Assembly (NCBI GenBank): GCA_035556195.1
Contig: DATMFK010000001.1
Span: 1-64,000 of the forward strand
Direction of reading: 5' to 3'
Origin: G016756615 sp035556195
Lineage (GTDB): Bacteria; Pseudomonadota; Alphaproteobacteria; Rhizobiales; Rhizobiaceae
DNA length: 64,000 bases
The notes beneath the pieces were generated by a model. It searched no databases, was not told the DNA's origin, and saw only the letters and a program-made list of their open reading frames with translations. Position numbers and translations under genes: made by a program. Below, piece by piece: positions 7,830 through 17,354 of this stretch; positions within the stretch are counted from its first letter, which is position 1, and the number at the start of each line of letters is the position of its first letter.

Positions 7830-9653
7830 TCACAAGGGCAGCAGCCACGGAACGAGCATGACGCTGACGATCAGAACGATCACCGAGAACGGCACGCCGA
7901 TGCGAACGAAGTCGCTGAAGGTGTAGTGTCCAGGCGCAACCACGAGCGTGTTCACCGGGGACGACACCGGAGTCATGAATGCGGTCGAGGCTGCCAGCGC
8001 TACGATCATTGCGAACGGATAGGGTGAGGCGCCCAATTCCTGCGCGAGCGCCAGCGCCACCGGCGCCATCAGCACGGCAGTCGCGGTATTGGAGATGAAC
8101 ATTCCGAGCAGCGCCGTGATGGCAAAAAGCGTCGCCAGCACGAGGCGCGGTCCCGCGCCGGCGGTCAAGGCCCGCAAAGCATTCGCGGCAAGCTCGACGC
8201 CGCCGGTGCGCTCCAGCGCGATCGAAAACGGCAACATGCCGACGATCAGCACGATCGTCTTCCAATCGATCGAACGGTAGGCGCTATTGAAGTCGACGCA
8301 GCGCAGCGCCCCCATCAGCAGGCAACCGACAAGCACTGCCTGGACATTGGGAATGACTCTGCTGACCATCAACCCGATCACAAGCGCGAGGCATGCCAGG
8401 GCATAGACGGCTTTTTCGGGCGCCGGCAGCACCGCGTCGTGCTCGGCCGCCATGTGGAGGATCACCAGGCGGCTGACATCCGAGCGCAGCTTCTCGAGCT
8501 CGCGCCATGGTCCGATCAGCAGCAAGGTATCGCCGACCGCCAGCGGCTCATGCAGAAATTCGGGCCCTCGAGCGACGATGCCACGCCGCAAGCCGATCAC
8601 CGTCGAGTTGAAACGCGTGCGGAATTCTGCCTCGGCAATCGTCTGGCCGACGAGATCGGACGTCGCCGCCACGATGACCTCGGCCAAGCCGATCTCCTGC
8701 GAGCGATCGGCGAAATAGGCGCCGCGTAAGGGTATCTCTTCAAGCGCGAAGCGCTCACAAACGGATCGGATGTCCGGATCCGACGCCGCATAATCGATGA
8801 GCAGGACATCGTCGGCTTGCAGGTTGGTCCTCGGCGTGGGCTGCATGACCTTGCGGGAGAACCGGTGATGGCGCTCGATCGCAACGATACTGGCGCCGGG
8901 CCATCCTCTCAGGTCGAATTCATCGAGGGTCTTGCCGGCCAGCTGAGAGCGAGCCGTTATTCGCAGTCGGTGCTCGCGGTGGGCAAGCTTGTACTCGTCG
9001 ATCCAGGTCGCGAAGCTCGGACGATTGGAACTCGACACGGTCGTGGCGGTATCCCGGAGCCAACGCCGGGCCACGCTCATATAGAGAACGCCGAGCAGCA
9101 GAACCGGCAACCCGAACGGCGTGAAGCTGAAAAATCTAAATCCGTCCACGCCGTGGCGTTCGAGTTCGCTGTTCACGACCAGATTGGGCGCGGTCGCGAC
9201 CAGGGTCATCATTCCACTGATCAGCGCAGCGACGCTGAGCGGCATCATCAGGCGGCTCGGACTAATGCCGGTGCTCTCTGAAATCCGCAATGCGACCGGT
9301 ATGAAGATCGCCGTGACTGCTGTCGAGCTCATGGTCGCCCCGAGCGCGCACACGACCACCATCAAAAGCACGATGAGGCGCACCTCGCTCTTGCCCGCCT
9401 TGGCGATCAGCCAATCCCCCAGCCGCTGCGCAACGCCAGTGCGGACCAAGCCCTCGCCGAGCACGAAAAGCCCCGCGATCAGGACGATGTTCGGATCGCT
9501 GAAACCGGCCAAGGCCTCGCCCATGGTGAGCACGCCGGTGAAGGGCAGAAGCACCAGCATGATGAGCGCGACCGCGTCCAGGCGCGGCTTGTTAATCGCG
9601 AACATCACGACCGCGGCGCCGAGAAGCGTCAGAACGATCAGAAGATCAGTCAT
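7830..9653 (-). CDS. SLC13/DASS-type anion permease with two RCK_C (TrkA-C) domains
   Basis: 607 residues. Two membrane halves flank a cytoplasmic insert that carries two RCK_C domains at about 219-290 and 318-385. The two symmetric family motifs are visible: SSTAVTAIFIPVAL in the first half and SNTATAVLMAPVAL in the second. Proteins of this layout are predicted sodium-coupled transporters of sulfate or dicarboxylates, and the RCK_C domains may sense a ligand. The start ATG is at the first clear membrane helix. It is a single gene convergent with the HupE cassette, and no sulfur-assimilation gene lies next to it, so the substrate is open. Confidence 0.88.
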   Translation of the reverse strand: MTDLLIVLTLLGAAVVMFAINKPRLDAVALIMLVLLPFTGVLTMGEALAGFSDPNIVLIAGLFVLGEGLVRTGVAQRLGDWLIAKAGKSEVRLIVLLMVVVCALGATMSSTAVTAIFIPVALRISESTGISPSRLMMPLSVAALISGMMTLVATAPNLVVNSELERHGVDGFRFFSFTPFGLPVLLLGVLYMSVARRWLRDTATTVSSSNRPSFATWIDEYKLAHREHRLRITARSQLAGKTLDEFDLRGWPGASIVAIERHHRFSRKVMQPTPRTNLQADDVLLIDYAASDPDIRSVCERFALEEIPLRGAYFADRSQEIGLAEVIVAATSDLVGQTIAEAEFRTRFNSTVIGLRRGIVARGPEFLHEPLAVGDTLLLIGPWRELEKLRSDVSRLVILHMAAEHDAVLPAPEKAVYALACLALVIGLMVSRVIPNVQAVLVGCLLMGALRCVDFNSAYRSIDWKTIVLIVGMLPFSIALERTGGVELAANALRALTAGAGPRLVLATLFAITALLGMFISNTATAVLMAPVALALAQELGASPYPFAMIVALAASTAFMTPVSSPVNTLVVAPGHYTFSDFVRIGVPFSVIVLIVSVMLVPWLLPL

Positions 9654-9736
9654 GCCTGCCCCCTGCCCGCCGCGCCTGCGTCGAGGCGATGAATCGCCCT
9701 TGTCGATCCGTGGCCCCTACCGGTACGAACAGCTTG

Positions 9737-12196
9737 TCACCGCCGCCTCGGGCGGCCGGAGTTCGTCATGCCGGCGAGAGCCGCGGCGGGCGAGACGTTG
9801 ACGAACTCGCGTACATGCTCGGCATATTCCCGCAGACGATCCTGGACCAGACGATGAACCGACCCTTCCGGAAACGTTCCGTCCCCTGCCCGTTCGCCGG
9901 CCACGCGCTCCATCAACAACTCGATGCCCTCGTCGATATGGCCGACAGCCCAGACGTGGAAGCGGCCGGCCCTCACCGCCTCGACGACCTCCTCCTTCAG
10001 CATCAGGTTCTTGACGTTTGCCGTCGGCACGATCACCCCTTGCGCGCCCGTCAGTCCGCGTTCGTTGCAGACGTCGTAGAAGCCTTCTATCTTACGTGTT
10101 ACCCCTCCGACCGCCTGCACCTCCCCGTGCTGGTTCACCGCGCCGGTCACGGCAATGCCCTGGTTCAGCGGGAGACCCGAGAGGGCCGACAGCAAGGCGT
10201 AAAGCTCGGTCGTCGACGCCGAGTCGCCGTCGATCCCGCCATAGGACTGCTCGAACGTGATCGTCGCCGCCAACGAGAGCGGCCAGTCCTGCGCGTACTG
10301 CGCCTGTAGATATCCGGTCAGGATCAGGAATCCCTTCGAATGGATCGGGCCGGAGAGCTCGATCTCCCGCTCGACGCTCTGCACCATCCCCGGCCCGACC
10401 GAAACCCGTGCGGTCACCCGCGACGGCCGCCCGAAATCGTAGTCTCCGACGTCGATGACCGACAGCCCGTTGATCTGGGCCACGACAGCGCCCTCGGTGT
10501 CGATCATGACCGTCCCGTCGGCGATCAACTCTTGCGCCCGCTCCTCTACCAGATTGCGCCGCCGCTCCTGCTGAGCGATCGCGGCGTCGACATCGACCGC
10601 CAGCACGACCTCGTGCCCTGCCTTGCCCGCGCAATGGCTGGCCTCGACCGCGAGCCTGGCGACGTCGAGAAACCGCGCCGTCAGCTTCCGCTGGTGGTCG
10701 CGCAGCCGCGCCCCATGCTCCACGATGCGGGCGACGGCCGAGCGGTCGAAGTGGAGCAGCCCACGATCCCGTACGGCCCGGCTGAGAAAGGCGGAGTAGC
10801 TTGCGAGATTCTCCTCGCTCCATTCCATGTCCGGAGCGAATTCCGCTTTGACCCCGAAGAGCTCCGGGAAATCCACATCGACCTGATGGAGCGATTGATA
10901 GAGCGAGGCCGGTCCAATCAGGATCACCTTCACGTCGAGCGGGATCGCCTGCGGCCGAGGCCGGGTTGTCGGCAGCGATGCCACCTGATCGCCCGGGTTC
11001 TCGATCCGCACCTCGCCGGAGGTCAGGGCGCGCTTCAGCCCCTCCCAGGCGAAGGAGTTGGACAACACCTCGAGGGCGTGCAGGACGAGAAAGCCGCCAT
11101 TGGCGCGGTGCAACGCGCCTGGCTTGATCTGCCGGAAATCGGTTGTCATCGTTCCCAGCACCGCCCGGTAGTCCAGCCGGCCGATCAGATTGTAGTAAGT
11201 CGGATTCCGCTCGATGACGACGGGCGCGCCGGTGATACCGCTGTCGTCGATCAACACATTGACTTCATACCGCGCGAGGCGCTCCTGCCGCTGGGGCCCT
11301 CGCGCCGCGGCTGCCGCCCCCTCGGCCGGCTCGTTCGGCGGCCAGAAATCGTGCAGATGTTCGGGGAGGTCCACTTCGACCTGACCGATGAAGGCCAGGA
11401 CGTCTGGCTGGTCGCGGTACTCCTCGCAGAGTTCCGCGATGAGCGGACCAGCGGCAACGAGCGCCACCTCCCGGTCGAGCGCCGCCAGGCGCTCCTGTGC
11501 CTCCTTGTCGATCTGCCGCAACTGGCGCATGGAAGCGCCGATCTCGGTCTGGACCTGCGCGCCCCGCTGCTCGAGCTCCGCCTTTTGCTCGGGTGCCAAC
11601 CGCTCCAACAGCTGTGGCGGCATGGGCTCACCGTTGAGCAGTGGGACGCTGGCAATTCCGGTCGGTTTCATCTCCAGCGCGAACTCGCGTTCCTCCGCAA
11701 AGGCCCGCAGGTCCGTGATCAGCTTCGCGCGCCGCGTCCTCACATCAGCCAAGAACTGATCCCGTCGTCTCGCGTAATCCTCGCTCTCGAAAGCGCGGGG
11801 AATCTCCTGCTGCGCGGCCTCGACGAACGAGGTCATCGACTTTGCCAGTTTGCGGCCCTCGCCAGCCGGCATGGAGAAGGCGCGCGGGCGGTCCGGCTCG
11901 GCGAAATTGTGGACGTAGACCCAGTCGCGCGGCGTCGGCCGCGTCGCGGCGAAGGCGCGCACGGCGCCCAATACGGTGCTCTCGCGCCCGGTGCCAGGCG
12001 AACCAGCGGCGTAGAGGTGAAAGCCGCGGGCGCCGACCTCGAGTGCAAAGGCGATCGCCTCGGCCGCACGCGGCTGCCCGATCGTCGTCTTGACCGGCGC
12101 CACCTCTGCCGTCGTCTGAAATGGCAGCGTGGCCGGGTCGAGCCGCCTCCGCAAATCCTCCACCTTCACCGCCAATCGCTCGCGCAATGCCGCCAT
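9737..12196 (-). CDS. Lon-family ATP-dependent protease, AAA_32 type
   Basis: 819 residues. The N-terminal ATPase part has the P-loop GSPGTGRES (65-73), where Arg stands in place of the usual Lys, as I recall for other members of this family. A long helical insert follows (about 140-300). The C-terminal Lon protease domain has the catalytic Ser659 in GDSAST and Lys702 in VTRKIEGFY. Their 43-residue spacing equals that of Ser679/Lys722 in E. coli Lon. It belongs to the LonB/YcbZ-like group without the Lon N-terminal substrate domain. It is expected to degrade or remodel cytoplasmic proteins under stress. Not in an obvious operon. Confidence 0.9.
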   Translation of the reverse strand: MAALRERLAVKVEDLRRRLDPATLPFQTTAEVAPVKTTIGQPRAAEAIAFALEVGARGFHLYAAGSPGTGRESTVLGAVRAFAATRPTPRDWVYVHNFAEPDRPRAFSMPAGEGRKLAKSMTSFVEAAQQEIPRAFESEDYARRRDQFLADVRTRRAKLITDLRAFAEEREFALEMKPTGIASVPLLNGEPMPPQLLERLAPEQKAELEQRGAQVQTEIGASMRQLRQIDKEAQERLAALDREVALVAAGPLIAELCEEYRDQPDVLAFIGQVEVDLPEHLHDFWPPNEPAEGAAAAARGPQRQERLARYEVNVLIDDSGITGAPVVIERNPTYYNLIGRLDYRAVLGTMTTDFRQIKPGALHRANGGFLVLHALEVLSNSFAWEGLKRALTSGEVRIENPGDQVASLPTTRPRPQAIPLDVKVILIGPASLYQSLHQVDVDFPELFGVKAEFAPDMEWSEENLASYSAFLSRAVRDRGLLHFDRSAVARIVEHGARLRDHQRKLTARFLDVARLAVEASHCAGKAGHEVVLAVDVDAAIAQQERRRNLVEERAQELIADGTVMIDTEGAVVAQINGLSVIDVGDYDFGRPSRVTARVSVGPGMVQSVEREIELSGPIHSKGFLILTGYLQAQYAQDWPLSLAATITFEQSYGGIDGDSASTTELYALLSALSGLPLNQGIAVTGAVNQHGEVQAVGGVTRKIEGFYDVCNERGLTGAQGVIVPTANVKNLMLKEEVVEAVRAGRFHVWAVGHIDEGIELLMERVAGERAGDGTFPEGSVHRLVQDRLREYAEHVREFVNVSPAAALAGMTNSGRPRRR

Positions 12197-12632
12197 AGCG
12201 TTTCTCCGTACGAGGCTACGATGCTCTTCTCAGTCTGCGCTCTCCGGTCTCGGAAGCGCCTCGAAAATCACATGCATGCAGCGGCAAGCAGCCTGTCGAG
12301 ATCCACGGCAAACATGCCTGGCAGCGAACCGCGCCAAATCCATCGTGAGCGGATCGCTCCGGCAACGACAAGCGGGAAGAGGTTTCGAGCCGCAACGTCT
12401 GCTTCCGACCTGCAACCATGACATCCCACGCGCGTGGCGGCAATGACCGGATTGGATTGGGAGCGGCATTGAAGCGCCGTCGCCGCTTGACACGGAGCCC
12501 GGTCGTTATACGGCTCTAACTTAGCTTCTGGCACGTGTTGATCCGCGGAACTTGCTTGCGGAGCTTGCTGAACGAGAAAGGTTAGCGGCAATGCTGCCGT
12601 TTCTCTCGCTGCAAGCAAGATCCCACCATCAA
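12197..12632. other. 436-bp intergenic region between lon-like and cyclase genes
   Basis: No credible gene was found. It should hold the promoter of the Lon-like gene (minus strand) and the end of the cyclase operon. The only clear structure is the hairpin at 12574-12605. Confidence 0.5.
12574..12605 (-). terminator. Possible terminator after the signalling operon
   Basis: GAGAAA (12574-12579) pairs with TTTCTC (12600-12605), and an inner CGGCA/TGCCG stem lies at 12586-12599. It begins 28 bases after the cyclase stop. The outer and inner stems are interrupted and no T run follows, so this is tentative. Confidence 0.35.
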
Positions 12633-13679
12633 TCAGCCAAGTCGCTGGCACTCGATGAGCTCGACCCGGCCCTTGCCCTTTATATCGACGATGCCCAGCG
12701 ATCGTCCGCGACCCCGATCGCGGACGCGATGCCAGGTGGCGCCGCTCGTTACGACGGAGCCGGGACTTGCGTAGGCCGCCAGCCGCGCCGCCATATTCAC
12801 CGTGTCGCCCCACAAATCGAACATGTACTGACGCTTTCCAATTGTTCCCGCAACGACTGGCCCGAAATGGACACCGACACGCACTTCCCATTTGGGCTCG
12901 ATGCAACGCGAAGCCCTCACCATGTCCATTCCGCATTGGAGGCCCGCCAAGATCGGATCCGGCACGCTATCAAACAAGCCTGCCGTTGCCATGAACGCAT
13001 CGCCGATGGTCTTGATCTTCTCCATCTGATGCGCACCGACGATCCGCTCATATTCGCTAACCAGCGCCCCCAGCTCATTCACCACCTTTTCCGGCGGATT
13101 CCGATCGCAGTAAGAAGTGAAATCGGCGATATCACAGAATAACACCGCAACTTCGTTGTAGCGGCGAGGACGAACCTCATTGGTCGCCTTGAGTTCGCGC
13201 ACGGCGCCCGAGGGAAGTATGGCGTGCAGAAGCTCGTCAGCTCTCCGCTTCTCGCCTTCGATCTGTTGCAGATAGTCGGCTTCCTGGTCGCGCAGCCTTT
13301 TCTTTTCCAGGCATGCGCCAACGCGGGCCCGCAGCAGCACCGCGTTGAACGGCTTGGTCAGATAATCCTCGGCGCCGAGGCCTATGCAGCGGGCCACGCT
13401 ATCGATCTCGTCGATCGCCGAAATCATGACCACTGGGATGTCGCGCAAGGTTGTGTCTGCCTTCACGTGTTCGAGCACCTGAAATCCATCCATTTCCGGC
13501 ATGCTGATGTCGAGGAGCACGAGGTCGAATGGCCTGTCAGCAAGCAGGTCGAGCGCCTCGCGGCCATTGCACGCGCACACCACGGTGCCGTAGCCCTCGC
13601 GCTCCAACCGCTGGGCCAAGGTGAAGCGGTTGTCCTCATTGTCATCGACCACCAACAGGGCACATTCGATATCGCTCAT
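12633..13679 (-). CDS. Response-regulator adenylate cyclase (REC + class III cyclase)
   Basis: 348 residues from the ATG at 13677-13679, which overlaps the stop of the receiver gene upstream in an ATGA. The receiver domain (1-125) has Asp57 in LLDISMPEMDG as the phosphorylation site. A coiled linker (about 130-160) leads into a class III cyclase domain. The metal-binding Asp lies in FCDIADFT and the second in IGDAFMA, and the transition-state Asn and Arg lie in WGDTVNMAARL. The substrate-choosing pair is Lys in KIKTIGD and Asp in FDLWG, the adenine-type pair, so ATP to cAMP is predicted. Output is probably controlled by the hybrid kinase encoded two genes upstream. Confidence 0.88.
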   Translation of the reverse strand: MSDIECALLVVDDNEDNRFTLAQRLEREGYGTVVCACNGREALDLLADRPFDLVLLDISMPEMDGFQVLEHVKADTTLRDIPVVMISAIDEIDSVARCIGLGAEDYLTKPFNAVLLRARVGACLEKKRLRDQEADYLQQIEGEKRRADELLHAILPSGAVRELKATNEVRPRRYNEVAVLFCDIADFTSYCDRNPPEKVVNELGALVSEYERIVGAHQMEKIKTIGDAFMATAGLFDSVPDPILAGLQCGMDMVRASRCIEPKWEVRVGVHFGPVVAGTIGKRQYMFDLWGDTVNMAARLAAYASPGSVVTSGATWHRVRDRGRGRSLGIVDIKGKGRVELIECQRLG

Positions 13680-14053
13680 GGTCTTGGTGCCTTCGGAAGG
13701 AGCGCCTCGATCTTTTCGAGCAGGCGCGTGAACTCGACGGGCTTCGTCTCGAAGTCGTCGCACCCCGCGGCCAGCGCCGTTTCTTGGTCGCCGGCCATGG
13801 CGTGGGAGGAAAGTGCAATGACGGGAATATCGCGCGTTTCGGCCAACGCCTTGAGCCGTCGCGTTGCCTCCCAGCCGTCGAGGACGGGAAGGCTCAAGTC
13901 CATAAGGATGATGTCGGGTGCGACCTCCAGTGCGAGCGCCACACCCTGCTCGCCATCGGTGGCAACAACGACATCGTAGCCCTTCCGCTTCAGTCGGGCA
14001 GACAGCACATAGATGTTGTCGTCATTGTCCTCGACGTACAGGATCCTAGCCAT
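13676..14053 (-). CDS. Single-domain response regulator (CheY/DivK-like)
   Basis: 125 residues starting MARILYVEDNDDN. Acidic residues are at 9 and 11-12, the phospho-acceptor is Asp52 in LMDLSLPVLDGW, and the conserved Lys is in FETKPVEF. There is no output domain, so it probably shuttles phosphoryl groups or binds a target. The start overlaps the end of the hybrid kinase by 8 bases, and its stop overlaps the next start by 4, so three signalling proteins are translationally coupled. An earlier in-frame start 27 codons upstream would lie inside the kinase gene and is less likely. Confidence 0.9.
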   Translation of the reverse strand: MARILYVEDNDDNIYVLSARLKRKGYDVVVATDGEQGVALALEVAPDIILMDLSLPVLDGWEATRRLKALAETRDIPVIALSSHAMAGDQETALAAGCDDFETKPVEFTRLLEKIEALLPKAPRP

Positions 14054-17000
14054 TGCAGGGGTTCCCACTCGCCGGTGTTGGTGCGAGAGCGTAGCGCCTT
14101 GCCAACTCTCGCAGCTCTTCAAGAAGTTCGTCACGGCTGAAGGCAGATTTGCTAAGCACGCGCTCCACGCCCCCGTTGAGGCGGCGGTGGTCTTCCTCGC
14201 CGAGGGTCGCCGCTGTCACCACGACAACAGGAACCGCCCTGAACGCCTGCTGTTTGCGCAACTCGACCAGGAATTCGAAGCCGTCCATTTCTGGCATGAT
14301 GAGATCGAGGAGAATGAGGTCGGGGGGTTCAGAGGTGAGGCTCTCGAGTGCTGCCCTGCCGTTCTGCGCCTCGCTCACCTCGCAGCCCTCGGTACTCAGC
14401 ATACGGCTCCATTGTCTGCGCGTGTTCGTGTCATCTTCGACTATCAGCACGCGAAACCGTAGCGGGTCCGCCGAAACGGGGCGGTATTTTGCAATTAGCC
14501 TCCGAAGTTCCTCATGCTGTATCGGCTTCATGATGTATTCGGAGGCGCCAAGCGAGTAGCCCCGGTTTTTCTCGTCCATGATGGTGATCATCACGACGGG
14601 GATCGTCGCGAGCTCTGGGTCCGCCTTGAGCTGCTGCAAGACGCTCCACCCGTCAGGACCTGGCATCAAGACATCGAGAGTGATGAGCGCCGGTTTCAGC
14701 TGCCGGGCCAGGGCAACAGCTTCAGCACCGTCCCTGGCGGTCACGACATCACAACCCTCGCGAACCAGGAAACGGCGCATCTGATCGCGGACGGTCTCGT
14801 CGTCGTCGACGACGAGGATCACGTTCGAGCCGACGCGGACGCGATCCACCACGCCAGGTTCGACGGCGCGGCCGACCTGCGCATCCACCGGGGCGGACAT
14901 CAGGGGCGCGAATTGCGCCTCCAATATGGTCGGCAGCGTTACCGTAAATGTCGTGCCGACACCCGGCGCACTGTCAACGGTGATGCCTCCCCCCATCATG
15001 CGGCAAAGGCGCTGGCTGATCGCAAGACCCAATCCGGTGCCGCCGTACTTGCGGGTCGTGGAACTGTCTGCCTGTCTGAATTCCTGGAAAAGGTTGGCCA
15101 CTTGCTGTGGCGTCATGCCTATCCCGGTGTCGGAGACAGTGAACGCGACGCCGTCGCGTCCGTCACATGAGGCAGGGGCCGCGCCGAGCGCCACCTTTCC
15201 GTCTTCCGTGAACTTGCACGCGTTACTCAACAGGTTCAGCAGGATCTGCCGAACCCTAAGTTGATCACCGCGCATGACGCCGATGCTGTCAGGGGCATCT
15301 ACGACGATGCGGTTGTTGTTTTGCCGCGCGAGCGGCTCCGCCGTCGTCGCCACGTCACGCAGCATCCCCCCGACATCGATCTCCTCGATACGCAGCTCCA
15401 GCCGGCCAGCTTCGATCTTCGAGAGATCAAGCACTTCATTGATCAGGTTGAGAAGATGCTTGCCGGCCCGTAACACTCGCCCCAGCGGCTCGACCATCTC
15501 CTTCCGTCCGGCTTCCACGGCATCCTCCTGCACCAGTTCGGTGATGCCGAGGATCGCGTTGAGCGGAGTGCGCAACTCGTGACTCATGCTGGCGAGGAAC
15601 TTGCTTTTGGCTTGCGTCGCGGCCATCGCTTCGTCGCGTGCGATCTCAAGCTCCGCCTCGTGGTGCTTCAGTTCGCTGACATCGGTATAGACGGCGACCG
15701 TACCGCCTCCGGCAATCCGCCGCTCATTCACCTGAATCCAACGTCTGTGGCTTCTATGCTGGAAGAGGGTTCGGCTCGGATTGCGATGCGCTTCGATGCG
15801 TTCGGCAATCCATTCCTCCTCCCGACCGACTGCGTCTTCGACGAGGCCGTTTGCGACGGCCGCACGGATAATCGTCTCGAAGCGGGCTCCGGGCACGACC
15901 GCATCATCCATGCCCGGATAGAGGATTTCGCGATAGCGGCTGTTACAGAGAACGAGCCGATCGTCCGCATCGTAAAGCGCGAAGCCCTCGGAAACGCTTT
16001 CTATCGCGTCGATGAGACGCTGACGGGCTTCGGCCACCGCACGGAGGTTCTTTTCCTCGACCTCAACAGCCGTATCGCGAAAAACGGCAAGGGCACGGCT
16101 CATGCGGCCGATTTCATCCGTGCCGTCTGCCGGCAGCCCGGCCTGGAGGTTGCCGCCAGCGATCGCTTGCATACTGTCGCTGAGAGCGGTCAACCGGGCG
16201 ATCACGTTGCGCCCGACATAGAGCCAAACGATCAAGATCGAGCTGAAGAGGCTCAGGGCGACTGCCGCGAGAAGGACATTGGTGCTGAATTTTTGCGCAA
16301 GGGATGCCTCACGACTGGCGGTGGCGATGTCCTGCTTCGCGCCCGAGACCAAGAGATCGACACCTGCCGTGAGATTGCGCGACAGTACCAAATTGTCCTT
16401 CAGCAACTGCTCGCCCCTGGAGACGACCTCGAACTCGCCATCGCGCAATTCGGGGGCCGACCCAACGAATTCACGAAACTCGTCGAGCCGGGATGCCAAG
16501 TGCGGCCGCAAACTTGGGTCCAAATCCTCTTCGGTGCCAACCCATAGATCATGAGTAACAAGCCGATCAAAATTGGCCAGCACGTCGTTCAATGGATAGT
16601 ACAGAGACAGCAGGTCCTTACGATTCTCCGCGGCGGAGGTCTTGAGCAACAGGTCGTTGATTGACGATGCTGCGGCCTGTGCCTGCTGGAGCGCGATGAA
16701 GGCTTGGATTGACTGCGATAGATCTCTCATTGTCGCAGTGCGTTTGTCCGCGGCGATATTGGGATCATCCAACACTGCCTGTACCTGACGTGTCTTGGTT
16801 CGAATCATTGCAATCTGTGGAAGCAGCAAGCGTTGGGTCGTTGCGCTCGTCTTGGAAAGCCGGGAGAGCAACTCCCTCTTCCGATCGGCGATCAGGAGGC
16901 GGTGTGCGACCAAACCGTCCAGTGAAGCGAGATTTGCTTGCAATTGCTCCACCGCGGGTTCCATCTCCGAGCCGGCAAAACTATCGCTTTCGCTTTCCTT

Positions 17001-17354
17001 GATGTCGGCCAGCAGGGATTTCAGGCGCTCGATTTCCGCGGTCACTTTTTCCCAATGTTGCTTGCGCTCCTCCGAAGAACTGGCAGTCAGCAATGCCGGC
17101 GCTGCCGCGACGATCCGTTCGGCTTGGCGCGAAAGCTCCAGCGCCCCCAAAGCGGAGGGAATCCGGTGCTGCGTGATGCGGTCGAGGCTTTTTCCGATCT
17201 CCAGGAAAGAGTACATCGCCACAGCGGCACCTAGCGCGAAGAAGGCGCAGATACCCAAAAACGCCAGAAGCAGGCGTCCACGAAGTCCCAATGGAATGGA
17301 CATCCAGATCGCCGTCTGCCAACGGAAGCGGGTTGCGGCCGCTCCCTTTGGCAC
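14046..17354 (-). CDS. Hybrid sensor histidine kinase with two receiver domains
   Basis: About 1102 residues from a GTG at 17354. An ATG 17 codons later (17303) is an equally possible start, since neither has a strong ribosome site. Order: membrane helix (about 25-50), a periplasmic helical sensor of about 310 residues, a second helix, HAMP, a PAS domain (about 440-560), HisKA with His592 in SHELRTPLNAIL, HATPase, and two REC domains with Asp894 and Asp1017. The sensor domain resembles the helical, TorS/NIT-like bundles, but I cannot name its ligand. It is the first gene of the operon with the receiver and the receiver-cyclase. The complex is a phosphorelay that may end in cAMP. Confidence 0.9.
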   Translation of the reverse strand: MPKGAAATRFRWQTAIWMSIPLGLRGRLLLAFLGICAFFALGAAVAMYSFLEIGKSLDRITQHRIPSALGALELSRQAERIVAAAPALLTASSSEERKQHWEKVTAEIERLKSLLADIKESESDSFAGSEMEPAVEQLQANLASLDGLVAHRLLIADRKRELLSRLSKTSATTQRLLLPQIAMIRTKTRQVQAVLDDPNIAADKRTATMRDLSQSIQAFIALQQAQAAASSINDLLLKTSAAENRKDLLSLYYPLNDVLANFDRLVTHDLWVGTEEDLDPSLRPHLASRLDEFREFVGSAPELRDGEFEVVSRGEQLLKDNLVLSRNLTAGVDLLVSGAKQDIATASREASLAQKFSTNVLLAAVALSLFSSILIVWLYVGRNVIARLTALSDSMQAIAGGNLQAGLPADGTDEIGRMSRALAVFRDTAVEVEEKNLRAVAEARQRLIDAIESVSEGFALYDADDRLVLCNSRYREILYPGMDDAVVPGARFETIIRAAVANGLVEDAVGREEEWIAERIEAHRNPSRTLFQHRSHRRWIQVNERRIAGGGTVAVYTDVSELKHHEAELEIARDEAMAATQAKSKFLASMSHELRTPLNAILGITELVQEDAVEAGRKEMVEPLGRVLRAGKHLLNLINEVLDLSKIEAGRLELRIEEIDVGGMLRDVATTAEPLARQNNNRIVVDAPDSIGVMRGDQLRVRQILLNLLSNACKFTEDGKVALGAAPASCDGRDGVAFTVSDTGIGMTPQQVANLFQEFRQADSSTTRKYGGTGLGLAISQRLCRMMGGGITVDSAPGVGTTFTVTLPTILEAQFAPLMSAPVDAQVGRAVEPGVVDRVRVGSNVILVVDDDETVRDQMRRFLVREGCDVVTARDGAEAVALARQLKPALITLDVLMPGPDGWSVLQQLKADPELATIPVVMITIMDEKNRGYSLGASEYIMKPIQHEELRRLIAKYRPVSADPLRFRVLIVEDDTNTRRQWSRMLSTEGCEVSEAQNGRAALESLTSEPPDLILLDLIMPEMDGFEFLVELRKQQAFRAVPVVVVTAATLGEEDHRRLNGGVERVLSKSAFSRDELLEELRELARRYALAPTPASGNPCNG

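Noticed and set aside
10340..12421. Open frame of 693 codons on the plus strand
   Set aside because: It is antisense to the Lon-family gene, has no domain, and its composition follows the third-codon GC of the real gene.
12487..12512. TTGACA with TTATAC as a sigma-70 promoter
   Set aside because: The spacing is 13-14 bases, too short, and there is no plus-strand gene downstream.
12531..12546. TGGCAC-like sigma-54 promoter
   Set aside because: The GG is not followed by GC at the required distance, and no gene follows on the plus strand.
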